Below are positions 1 through 6,277 of a stretch of 6,406 nt of DNA, piece after piece. The notes under the pieces were generated by a model that saw only the letters and a program-made list of their open reading frames with translations, ran no database searches and was not told the DNA's origin. The translations under genes were made by a program, and so were the position numbers. Numbering within the stretch: the stretch's first letter is position 1; every line of letters begins with the position of its first letter. The DNA is from an uncultured Fretibacterium sp. (GTDB lineage: Bacteria; Synergistota; Synergistia; Synergistales; Aminobacteriaceae), in the NCBI GenBank assembly GCA_905373185.1, contig CAJPSE010000097.1, positions 1 through 6,406 on the forward strand. Direction: 5' to 3'.

Positions 1-779
1 ATGTATGACGAGAACGTAAAGGCCAAAACAATGACAACGCCAATAGCGATGAACAGTGACAGGCTCTCGTCAATGCCGTAACCGCTTTTGAGGCCGGTAA
101 CGACAAGCGTAATGCACATTGCGAGCCCAGTGGCCAGCCCGATGGCCAGTGCGAGCATGGAAAGCGTGTCGATAACGGCGGAAGCAGCGGGCGAGGCGAT
201 TTTTTTGCCGAAGAGCGGTTTAAGCGTGGCGGTCACCGTGAGTTCGTCGCGCTTGTGGTAGTAAATATAAGCCACCAACAGTCCGCACATCGCGTAGATT
301 GCGTAGGGAAAAACCGTCCAGTTGTAATACGTGCGCGCTATGGCAAAGATTGCCGCCCTGGTGGTGTTCGGTTGAATGCCCAGCGTGTCGAGCTCACCCC
401 ATACGTTCCCGAAATATATGACCGGTTCATTGACGCCCCATGTCACGATGCCCGTAGCGATGCCGCCCGTCAAAGCCATGGCGAACCACGTCCAGAAACC
501 GTACCTGGGTTTGGCGTCGCGGCCACCGATCCTCATGCCTCCGATCTTGGAAAAACACGTCACAGCCACAACCAGCACAAGGCTTGCCGCGATAGAAAGC
601 TGATAGAGCCACCCGAAAGTATCAAACGACCAGAAATAAAATACGTTGCTGGCCGCGGTCAGCAGATCCTTGTTGAAAACGCCGACAACGGCGGCTATGG
701 CCACCACAACGTAGGCGGGAATAAATACCTCCCATCGGATATTGCGTTTGACGTCTGGCGCAGAGTGTTTGGAATCCAT
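1..779 (-). CDS. BCCT-family transporter, N-terminal part (cut by window edge)
   Basis: Integral membrane carrier for quaternary-ammonium compounds such as betaine, carnitine or choline, working by Na+ or H+ symport or by exchange. 259 codons are visible, about half the usual 500-plus residues; the 3' end lies beyond position 1. Hydrophobic segments lie near residues 16-34, 53-76, 94-124, 143-173, 199-232 and 237-258. Family signatures are the TM3 stretch GIVTWGVNEPVIYF (110-123, with the conserved EP) and the TM4 stretch YYNWTVFPYAIYAMCGLLVAY (starting at 151), followed by a DTLSMLALAIGLATGL segment (204-219). Aligned by eye to BetP, Gly110 falls at BetP Gly153, a position that is Asp in choline carriers; this hints at a zwitterionic rather than a choline substrate (inference). 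The start is the ATG at 779-777, with GGGGAGGT six bases upstream. It follows the hydroxylase operon by 73 bases and is probably co-transcribed. The family call is firm; the substrate is unknown. Confidence 0.9.
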   Translation of the reverse strand, partial: MDSKHSAPDVKRNIRWEVFIPAYVVVAIAAVVGVFNKDLLTAASNVFYFWSFDTFGWLYQLSIAASLVLVVAVTCFSKIGGMRIGGRDAKPRYGFWTWFAMALTGGIATGIVTWGVNEPVIYFGNVWGELDTLGIQPNTTRAAIFAIARTYYNWTVFPYAIYAMCGLLVAYIYYHKRDELTVTATLKPLFGKKIASPAASAVIDTLSMLALAIGLATGLAMCITLVVTGLKSGYGIDESLSLFIAIGVVIVLAFTFSSY

Positions 780-852
780 AAAAATACCTCCCCAATGTTA
801 AGTGATTTTCTTCCAAAATCAAAGATATGTGTTCAGGCAGCGTTGCGGGATA
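780..852 (-). promoter_or_regulatory. Gap between hydroxylase operon and BCCT gene, with strong RBS
   Basis: This 73-base spacer separates the TAA of the molybdopterin subunit (855-853) from the BCCT ATG. On the minus strand it carries the Shine-Dalgarno sequence GGGGAGGT at 793-786, six bases before the ATG, stronger than those of the upstream genes. An AT-rich 6-bp inverted repeat (GATTTT/AAAATC, 804-820) has no U-tract and is too weak to be a convincing terminator. No good promoter is visible. I read the gap as an intra-operon spacer with independent translation initiation. Confidence 0.55.
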
Positions 853-3153
853 TTATTGTTCCTCCGGTTCTGTTTTCAGGGCCGAGATTATTTTTGACGG
901 CGTCAACGGCAGGTGCGTCAACGATGTTCCAAGCGCGCGGTTGACCGCATTGACCACTGCAGCGGCTACAGGAACGGTACATATCTCACCGATGCTCTTT
1001 GCCCCATAGGGGCCGCCCGGCTCCTCGTCTTCGATGAGCATTATGTCGACGTCCGGCATGTCGGGCATGTTGATCATATGGTATTTGTCGAAATTACGGG
1101 CCTTAGGCATTCCGTCCGCCCCATACTCCAGTTCTTCGCAGAGCGCCATGCCAATACCCATCTGTATGCCGCCGTATATCTGCCCCTCGACGAAATTTCG
1201 GTTGATGCTCTGGCCGACGTCGTGTACAGCCAGGTAGCGATTGACATGAACGAACCCCGTGAGCTTGTCCACCGAGACCTTCGCGAAATGCACTCCGAAC
1301 GATGCGGGATTCTTATCCGGTGCGTATTCGCAACAGGCTTCTATCGAGCGCTTTTTTTCCCTCATTATCCGACGCACGGCTTCGCTGAGCTCGATCTTAT
1401 CCTCGCCTGCCAGAACGAAACCATCGCAAAACTCGGCTCTGCAGCCATACACTTCTGACGCCTCTCTGCAAAGCAACCGCACCGCGTCCGCGGCCGCGCG
1501 CCTGGCGCACTCTCCGCAGACGTAAATGACTCGGCTGGCCTGGCAGCCGACGTCAAAAGAGCTGTAATGCGTATCACCCTCCGTCACAGTGATGCGCGCA
1601 ATGTCAATTCCTGACGCCTCTGCAGCGATCTGGGCCACTGCCGTCGTCGTGCCGTTGCCAAGTTCATGGAGGGGGGTGCGCAGGATCGCCGAGCCGTCGG
1701 GAAGGATACAAAACGACATCTGTACCATATCGTGATATATCGTCTTATAATAACCGTTGCCGTGTGTAGAACAGGCAAAGCCCGCGCCGATGGAGTAACG
1801 CCCATCCACACTCAGAAGAGGATGACGGCAACCCGGCCACCCAAAGCGCGAGGCACCTTCCTTGAGACACTCGATAATCCGTGCGCGCCCAATGTCCGAC
1901 GCCCCGCTGGGGTCATGGTCGCCGTCATGCACCAAGTTGTCAAGCCTGAACTGGAGCGGATCAAGCCCCAATCTGCGGCACATGAGGTCGGTGTGAATCT
2001 CGGTCATGGTATGTATCTGCGGCGAACCGTATCCTCGACAGGCTCCGCCCGGTGTCGTTGACGTGCGCACGGCGCGGCCCTCGAATCGGAGCGCAGGGAT
2101 GCGGTAAAGACGCGACGCTTTTTTGCCCATAGCCATCATAACTTTTTTAGTCCCGGTCAGGTAAGCGCCGGCGTCAGCCGTAACGTCAAATTTACGCGCC
2201 AAGATGCGGCCATTTGAGTCCAGCGCCGTCGTTACACGTCCGAGCACTGCCGCCCGCGTGCGCGTCGCCACCATGGTCTCGGTTCTGTTCGTGTTGATGA
2301 ATACGGGACGACGCAGCTTCCACGCGGCCCAGGCGCACAATGGCTCAAAGACACACTCCTGCTTGCCGCCAAACGATCCGCCCATATTCGCCTTGATGAC
2401 GCGGATCTTCGACAACGGCAGGGGCAGAACCTGCGAGATGGCGTGCTGCACGCCGAAGAGTATCTGACATGGTGTGTGAACCTCGATCACGTGTTCCGGC
2501 CTCGGTATCGCAAGGACACAATGTGGCTCGAGCGCCGCGTGGTGTATCTTCTGCGTGTATACCTCGTCGCTCTCGATGTGTGCTGCGGCGGCGAATGCAG
2601 CGTCCACGTCGCCGTATTCGATATGCCCCGGGAAGGAGGCCATGCCGTCCTCGTGTAGCAGACCGGCCATCCCCTCCGCCCTGCCGATATCCACAACGGG
2701 TGGCAGAGCCTCGTATTCCACCCTGATCTTCAGCAGTGCTCTACGGGCGGTTTTTTCATCAGGAGCAAGGACAAGACCGATGTGATCCCCCACATGGCGC
2801 GCGTGGCCCCTCAGAATGGTCTCATCAGGGAAATCGTTCTGCCCCGGAAACCACTCCCCGCTGTTGTATTTGTTTTCTGGGGCGTCGCGAAAGGTCAGCA
2901 CAATGACGCCATCGGTTTTCTGCGCCTCCGAAGCGTCGATGAATTTCACGATTGCGTTGGGCTGGGAGCTGAGCAACGGAATTCCGATCAGCACATCCTG
3001 TGGAAGCTGATCTGCAAGATACCTGTAGGCGCCGCGCACTTTATCGATTGAATCCTCGCGTATTATTCGTCTGCCGATATACTTGTAATTTCTTCTGCTG
3101 TTTTCTGCTGTTTTTTTGCTTTTCACGTCGGGGTCCGATGTCTTCGTCAGCAT
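853..3153 (-). CDS. Xanthine dehydrogenase-family molybdopterin-binding (large) subunit
   Basis: Catalytic subunit of a molybdenum hydroxylase, which inserts a water-derived oxygen into a C-H bond, usually of an N-heteroaromatic ring or an aldehyde. At 766 residues it is close to E. coli XdhA, which it resembles throughout. The N-terminal a/b hammerhead domain spans about 24-155 (GRRIIREDSIDKVRG; VGDHIGLVLA). Mo-cofactor motifs follow: MGGSFGGKQ (257-265), GACRGYGSPQ (370-379), GCQAS (536-540), DVGQSINRNFVEGQIYGG (645-662) and GAKSIGE (717-723), whose Glu723 aligns with the catalytic base of xanthine oxidoreductases. Arg373 aligns with the substrate-binding arginine of bovine xanthine oxidase, but Gln265 replaces its Glu802 and Cys372 precedes the arginine. 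It lacks the CoxL motif of true CO dehydrogenase. The ATG at 3153-3151 overlaps the end of the FAD gene by 7 bases. About 20 cysteines is notable. Family is sure; 'xanthine' as substrate is not, so no symbol is given. Confidence 0.95.
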   Translation of the reverse strand: MLTKTSDPDVKSKKTAENSRRNYKYIGRRIIREDSIDKVRGAYRYLADQLPQDVLIGIPLLSSQPNAIVKFIDASEAQKTDGVIVLTFRDAPENKYNSGEWFPGQNDFPDETILRGHARHVGDHIGLVLAPDEKTARRALLKIRVEYEALPPVVDIGRAEGMAGLLHEDGMASFPGHIEYGDVDAAFAAAAHIESDEVYTQKIHHAALEPHCVLAIPRPEHVIEVHTPCQILFGVQHAISQVLPLPLSKIRVIKANMGGSFGGKQECVFEPLCAWAAWKLRRPVFINTNRTETMVATRTRAAVLGRVTTALDSNGRILARKFDVTADAGAYLTGTKKVMMAMGKKASRLYRIPALRFEGRAVRTSTTPGGACRGYGSPQIHTMTEIHTDLMCRRLGLDPLQFRLDNLVHDGDHDPSGASDIGRARIIECLKEGASRFGWPGCRHPLLSVDGRYSIGAGFACSTHGNGYYKTIYHDMVQMSFCILPDGSAILRTPLHELGNGTTTAVAQIAAEASGIDIARITVTEGDTHYSSFDVGCQASRVIYVCGECARRAAADAVRLLCREASEVYGCRAEFCDGFVLAGEDKIELSEAVRRIMREKKRSIEACCEYAPDKNPASFGVHFAKVSVDKLTGFVHVNRYLAVHDVGQSINRNFVEGQIYGGIQMGIGMALCEELEYGADGMPKARNFDKYHMINMPDMPDVDIMLIEDEEPGGPYGAKSIGEICTVPVAAAVVNAVNRALGTSLTHLPLTPSKIISALKTEPEEQ

Positions 3154-4007
3154 GATCCGATCACCGCCTCTCTTGCTCTTTGAGAAAGCAGAACACAGAT
3201 ATCCTGCGCCAGGCCGCGCAGCGCCGACTGTTTGTAGGGCAACGTGGGGCGCCCTGGTATCGCTTCGGCGGCGAACGTGGCGAGTGCTGCTGGGAATGTC
3301 TCGTCAAAACCCGCTGCGGAAAGCGCTTCTTCCGCGCCGGGGACCCTTCGAGCTGCCAGCCCCAGCGTACCGACAAAAACCCTTGCGTCCTTAAACAGAT
3401 TATCCGTACAGCGCGCGAGCACGGCGAGATTGACTCTGGATATGCTTACCTGGCTTCGACTGCCGATTTTCAAAAATGCAGAAACCCGATTGACATCCAA
3501 CGGGATACGAAATTCTTTTATAATTTCGCATGAGGCGAGCGTGTTCCTGTTCCGCCCAAGGACGTCCTCGACTGGAACAATCCGTTCCCCTCCTTCCGAC
3601 GCAAGGACGGCCTCCGCCCCAAGGGCTGCCAGCGCCGGAGGCGTGTCCGCAGCAGGGGACGAGTTCGCAACGTTTCCGCCCACCGTGGCCCGGTTCCTTA
3701 TCTGCTCCGAACCCATCTTATATGCAGCATCGGCCAGAGCGGAGGCATAGCGACGAACGAGGGGATTCCTGTGGAGAGACGTCATCGTCTCGAGAGCGCC
3801 AATGCGAAGAAAGCCGCCTTCGGTATTCTCACCTTCCAACGAGATGCCCTGCATCTTGTCCACTGCGAAAACATCGATCACGACAGCGTCATCCGCCAAC
3901 TTGGCGTGACGCTTTATCACCCAGTCAGTTCCGCCCGCGACGAGTTCCGTCCCAGGTTTAAAAACCGAGAAGAGTTCTAAAAGCGTGCGCGGGCGTTCCA
4001 CTTTCAT
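3147..4007 (-). CDS. Molybdenum hydroxylase FAD-binding (medium) subunit
   Basis: Flavoprotein subunit that takes electrons from the 2Fe-2S subunit and passes them to an acceptor such as NAD+, ferredoxin or a quinone. At 286 residues it matches CoxM/XdhB-type subunits. Visible FAD motifs are LVAGGTDW (22-29), in the FAD-binding N-terminal domain, and IRNRATVGGNVANSSPAADTP (starting at 103), the conserved TxGGN loop. The segment FLKIGSRSQVSISRVNLAV (178-196) starts the C-terminal CO-dehydrogenase flavoprotein domain, which runs to the end. The ATG at 4007-4005 overlaps the stop of the 2Fe-2S gene in the sequence ATGA, and its own TGA lies inside the start of the molybdopterin gene, so the three are probably translationally coupled. 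No extra 4Fe-4S insertion, as in 4-hydroxybenzoyl-CoA reductase, is seen; length and motifs are ordinary. The electron acceptor cannot be predicted from the sequence. Confidence 0.95.
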   Translation of the reverse strand: MKVERPRTLLELFSVFKPGTELVAGGTDWVIKRHAKLADDAVVIDVFAVDKMQGISLEGENTEGGFLRIGALETMTSLHRNPLVRRYASALADAAYKMGSEQIRNRATVGGNVANSSPAADTPPALAALGAEAVLASEGGERIVPVEDVLGRNRNTLASCEIIKEFRIPLDVNRVSAFLKIGSRSQVSISRVNLAVLARCTDNLFKDARVFVGTLGLAARRVPGAEEALSAAGFDETFPAALATFAAEAIPGRPTLPYKQSALRGLAQDICVLLSQRAREAVIGSC

Positions 4008-4486
4008 CGTTTCTCGCCCCTTGCCGCGATTCGCCTTGCCGCAGTTTCAACAGCGTTCAGGATAGGAAGGTACCCAGTGCAACGGCAGACATTGCCGGCG
4101 AGAGTCCGTTTGATTTCATCGCGGCTTGGACATGCGTTCTGCAGCAGAAGTGCTTTGGTTGACAGAATCATACCGGGCGTACAGAAGCCGCACTGGGTTG
4201 CATCGCAGTCTATGAAAGCCTGCTGAAGCACGTCCAATTCGCCGTCCTTTTCAAGCCCCTCTATGGTGGTAATCTTGTGACCGTCGGCTTGAATCGCAGG
4301 CACAAGACAAGAGCAAACGGCCATTTCGTCCAACAGCACGGTGCATACGCCGCACTCGCCAGCGCCGCATCCCTCCCGCACACTCACGAGACGAAAGTCA
4401 TCCCGCAGCATATCTATCAAACGTGTGTCGGCATCGACATCAGCTATTCTTTTTTCGTCATTGAGCGTTAAGGTGATGCGCGTCAT
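4004..4486 (-). CDS. Molybdenum hydroxylase 2Fe-2S (small) subunit
   Basis: Electron-transfer subunit carrying two 2Fe-2S clusters between the Mo centre and FAD. At 160 residues it matches CoxS/XdhC-type subunits. The N-terminal plant-ferredoxin-type domain has Cys40, Cys45, Cys48 and Cys60 (CGAGECGVC, then C after 11 residues). The C-terminal helical domain has QCGFCTPGM (98-106; Cys99, Cys102) and CRCTGY (134-139; Cys134, Cys136). All eight cluster cysteines are present. It is the first gene of the operon. The ATG at 4486-4484 is preceded by a G-rich stretch (GGGGGG at 4498-4493, six bases away), a plausible though not textbook ribosome binding site, and by a near-consensus promoter 40-70 bases upstream. 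The tail ARRIAARGEKR is typical. It overlaps the FAD gene by four bases (ATGA). Confidence 0.96.
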   Translation of the reverse strand: MTRITLTLNDEKRIADVDADTRLIDMLRDDFRLVSVREGCGAGECGVCTVLLDEMAVCSCLVPAIQADGHKITTIEGLEKDGELDVLQQAFIDCDATQCGFCTPGMILSTKALLLQNACPSRDEIKRTLAGNVCRCTGYLPILNAVETAARRIAARGEKR

Positions 4487-4528
4487 TTTTTTCCCCCCAG
4501 CTGGAGTAAGGGATAAAGTGGTAAGCTC

Positions 4529-4556
4529 ATTCTATAATAAGTGCTCCCCATGTCAA
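4529..4556 (-). promoter_or_regulatory. Sigma-70-type promoter of the hydroxylase operon
   Basis: On the minus strand a perfect -35 TTGACA (4556-4551) is followed after 16 bases by TAGAAT (4534-4529), five of six matches to TATAAT. Transcription would start near 4522 and give a leader of roughly 35 bases before the 2Fe-2S gene. It is the only near-consensus promoter I see in the window. It sits just after the symporter terminator, so the operon looks independently transcribed. A short direct repeat, (A)ATAAGTG at 4536-4543 and ATAAAGTG at 4513-4520 on the plus strand, brackets the -10 and could be an operator, but this is weak. Confidence 0.8.
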
Positions 4557-4571
4557 GGACCATAAGCATAT

Positions 4572-4604
4572 AAAAGGGACGGGAGGCCGATCGGCCCCCC
4601 GTCC
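4572..4604 (-). terminator. Intrinsic terminator of the NSS symporter gene
   Basis: An inverted repeat at 4577-4604 forms, on the minus strand, a stem of up to 13 bp (GGACGGG outer arm pairing with CCCGTCC, one G-U wobble, GATC at the tip). It is followed at once by CTTTTATAT (4576-4568). It lies about 40 bases after the symporter stop codon and 15-20 bases before the -35 of the hydroxylase promoter. It should end symporter transcription and insulate the two units. Confidence 0.8.
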
Positions 4605-4618
4605 TTCGGGTGCGAGGC

Positions 4619-4646
4619 GCGCTCTTTTTTCGGAGCGCCGTTTTTT
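4619..4646 (+). terminator. Terminator-like hairpin on the opposite strand
   Basis: GCGCTC (4619-4624) pairs with GAGCGC (4633-4638) around an 8-base loop, and on the plus strand a run of six T (4641-4646) follows after two bases. That is the layout of a small rho-independent terminator for plus-strand transcription, although no plus-strand gene is visible upstream. The T run overlaps the reverse complement of the symporter TAA. On the minus strand the same hairpin lacks a U-tract. It may block antisense transcripts or be incidental. Confidence 0.35.
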
Positions 4647-6027
4647 ACAGCCCGCGGTAGAGGATGACGATGAGGGCCAGCGGGATGCAGTAGGAGACGA
4701 AGAGGCTGATCCATCCGGGGATGCGGATGAAGCCCTTTGCCCCCAGGTTGCAGTCGTCGCGGTAGTTCTCGAACTTCCAGTCGAAGGACAGGTAGAGGGC
4801 CACCAGGATGGCGCAGACCGGCATCATGATGTCCCCGGAGAGGTGGTCGAAGAAGTTGAAGATGTCGCGGCCCATGATCTTGTAAGCGGCCCAGGCGTTG
4901 GCGGGGTCGGGGTTCAGGGAGAGGATGGCCGGGATGCCCAGGAGGAACATGACGAGCAGGACGCCCCAGGTGGAGGCCTTGCGGCTCACCTTGAAGTACT
5001 CGGCGAAGCTGGCGGCCGGGGCCTCGAGGTAGCCGATGCCGGAGGTGAAGCCTGCCAGGGCCGCCAGGATGAAGAACATCGCGCCCCAGATCGTCCCGCC
5101 GGGCATCTGGCCGAAGATGACGGGCAGCGCCTCGAAGACGAGGCCGAAGCCGCTGGTGGGGTCCATGCCGTAGCAGAAGAGCGCCGGGAAGACCACGACG
5201 CCGGCCACGATGGCGAAGCCCGTGTCCATGGAGATGACCCAGAAGCTGTCCATGGGGAGGTCGCTGTCGCTTCCCAGGTAGGAGCCGTAGACGACGGCCG
5301 TGGCGATGCCGATGCCGATGGAGAAGAAGGCCTGCCCCAGGGCGGCCTCCCAGGAGAGCTTGCTGAAGTCCGGCGTCAGGTACCACTTCAGGCCGTCGAG
5401 CGCCGTCCTGCCCCCCTCGACGGCGGGCTTCATCATGGCGGAGTTCACCGCCAGGACGATCAGCATGATGCCCAGGATGGGCAGAAGGAACTTGCAGGTG
5501 CGCTCCACGCCGTCCTTGACCCCCTGGGTGACGGTGATGCCCAGGGCGAAGACGACGAAGAGCGTGTAGCCCGCCATCTTGGCGGGGCTCCTCATGAGCT
5601 CGTCGAACATGGCCTTTGTCGAGGCCGGCGTGGCGCCGTGGAACGCGCCCTGAACGGACTCCACGGCGTAGGCGAACATCCAGCCGATGATGACCATGTA
5701 GTAGGCCATCAGGACGATGCAGGCGGTGCAGCCCACCCAGCCGATCAGGTTCGCCGGCGTCGTCTTGCCCCCGGTGTGCTCCCTGATGCCCACGATGGGC
5801 GTGCGCTTGATCTTGCGCCCCAGGCCGATCTCGGCGGTGAAGAGGGGGAAGCCGATCAGGATGCAGATCAGCACGTAGACGAGCAGGAACGCGCCGCCGC
5901 CGTAGGTCCCTGTCAGATAGGGGAAACGCCAGATGTTTCCGAGGCCGATGGAGAAGCCTGCCGCGGAGAGGATGAAGCCGATGCGGCTGCCCCAGGTTTC
6001 GCGCTTTTGTCCAACCTGTTCAGACAT
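4645..6027 (-). CDS. Neurotransmitter:sodium symporter (NSS/SLC6) family transporter
   Basis: Na+-coupled importer of the LeuT fold, in bacteria usually taking up amino acids or related amines. At 460 residues with 11 predicted membrane helices (about 15-36, 44-65, 92-118, 152-170, 180-197, 232-254, 262-288, 313-336, 352-370, 394-415, 434-457) it matches the MhsT-like class that lacks TM12. TM1 carries GFSIGLGNIWRFPYL (24-38), TM2 begins GGGAFLLVY (43-51), TM6 has GQAFFSIGIGIATAVVYGSYL (starting at 231), and TM8 has AGFTSGIG (325-332) with the Thr-Ser pair of the Na2 site. I chose the ATG at 6027-6025 because GGAAGGTGG lies seven bases upstream and family homology starts there. An in-frame ATG at 6168 would add 47 non-homologous residues. 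Codon use is extremely GC-ending, unlike the downstream operon. It has its own terminator and looks monocistronic. The substrate is not predictable. Confidence 0.95.
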   Translation of the reverse strand: MSEQVGQKRETWGSRIGFILSAAGFSIGLGNIWRFPYLTGTYGGGAFLLVYVLICILIGFPLFTAEIGLGRKIKRTPIVGIREHTGGKTTPANLIGWVGCTACIVLMAYYMVIIGWMFAYAVESVQGAFHGATPASTKAMFDELMRSPAKMAGYTLFVVFALGITVTQGVKDGVERTCKFLLPILGIMLIVLAVNSAMMKPAVEGGRTALDGLKWYLTPDFSKLSWEAALGQAFFSIGIGIATAVVYGSYLGSDSDLPMDSFWVISMDTGFAIVAGVVVFPALFCYGMDPTSGFGLVFEALPVIFGQMPGGTIWGAMFFILAALAGFTSGIGYLEAPAASFAEYFKVSRKASTWGVLLVMFLLGIPAILSLNPDPANAWAAYKIMGRDIFNFFDHLSGDIMMPVCAILVALYLSFDWKFENYRDDCNLGAKGFIRIPGWISLFVSYCIPLALIVILYRGL

Positions 6028-6084
6028 GATAAAACCACCTTCCGTTGGTATCGAAGTTGCATTGAACGCTTTATCGCTTGAAGC

Positions 6085-6111
6085 GCGGGCCGGCGGTCGA
6101 GGCCGGCCCGC
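6085..6111 (-). other. GC-rich hairpin in the symporter leader
   Basis: A 10-bp perfect inverted repeat (GCGGGCCGGC / GCCGGCCCGC) around a 7-base loop lies about 58 bases upstream of the symporter ATG. No U-tract follows on either strand, so it is not an intrinsic terminator. If transcription starts further upstream it would be a stable structure in the 5' leader. Its role is unknown; it could be leader control, mRNA stabilisation or a simple palindrome. Confidence 0.4.
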
Positions 6112-6176
6112 AGCGCGCCTCACAGCATGCAACAGGAAGAACGCATGAAGGATGAGGATATCCGCCATGCGTGGAG

Positions 6177-6185
6177 GTCATAACA
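6177..6185 (-). promoter_or_regulatory. Possible extended -10 promoter element for the symporter
   Basis: In the only AT-rich patch of the gap, the minus strand reads TGTTATGAC: a TG extended element plus TATGAC, four of six matches to TATAAT. No good -35 is present at normal spacing. Transcription from here would give a leader of roughly 140 bases containing the hairpin at 6085-6111. The rest of the 250-base gap (6028-6277) shows no gene or RNA that I recognise. Confidence 0.25.
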
Positions 6186-6192
6186 TTTTGCG

Positions 6193-6237
6193 AAAAATTT
6201 AAGCCCCCGCAGCCGCAGGAATCGCCTTGAGGGGCCT
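6193..6237 (-). terminator. Possible terminator of the right-edge gene
   Basis: On the minus strand AGGCCCC (6237-6231) can pair with GGGGCTT (6207-6201) through 6-7 pairs including one G-U, across a 23-base loop. AAATTTTT (6200-6193) follows. It starts about 40 bases after the stop codon at 6280-6278. The wide loop and interrupted U-tract make it a weak candidate. Confidence 0.35.
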
Positions 6238-6277
6238 GAACCGCGCGAAAGCTTTTGAGGCGAATGAGGAACGGGGC

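Noticed and set aside
804..820. AT-rich inverted repeat between the hydroxylase genes and the BCCT gene as a terminator.
   Set aside because: The stem is only six mostly A-T pairs and no U-tract follows on the minus strand.
801..835. Possible promoter for the BCCT gene (TTGATT, 17 bases, AACATT).
   Set aside because: The -10 matches the consensus at only three of six positions, and spacing alone is not convincing in such an AT-rich stretch.
255..944. A 229-codon plus-strand open frame across the BCCT start and the gap.
   Set aside because: It is antisense to a clear BCCT coding frame and crosses into the end of the molybdopterin gene. No family motif is present.
853..4486. Annotation of the operon as aerobic CO dehydrogenase (coxSML).
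   Set aside because: The large subunit lacks the AYxCSFR active-site motif of form I CoxL and instead has GACRGYGSPQ, as in the xanthine dehydrogenase branch.
4553..5386. A 277-codon minus-strand frame overlapping the symporter C-terminal half.
   Set aside because: It is a frame-shifted shadow of the symporter, with a low-complexity Arg/Leu/Gly/His/Pro product, and it runs through the terminator.
4843..6081. A 412-codon open frame on the plus strand.
   Set aside because: It lies antisense to the symporter and its product is low-complexity, rich in Gly, Asp, Glu, Ala and His, the mirror image expected opposite very GC-rich codons. It resembles no family.
6028..6168. A 47-residue N-terminal extension of the symporter from an upstream in-frame ATG.
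   Set aside because: The extension has no family similarity, runs through the GC-rich hairpin, and lacks a good ribosome binding site. The ATG at 6027 has GGAAGGTGG at correct spacing, and the usual short N-terminus follows it.
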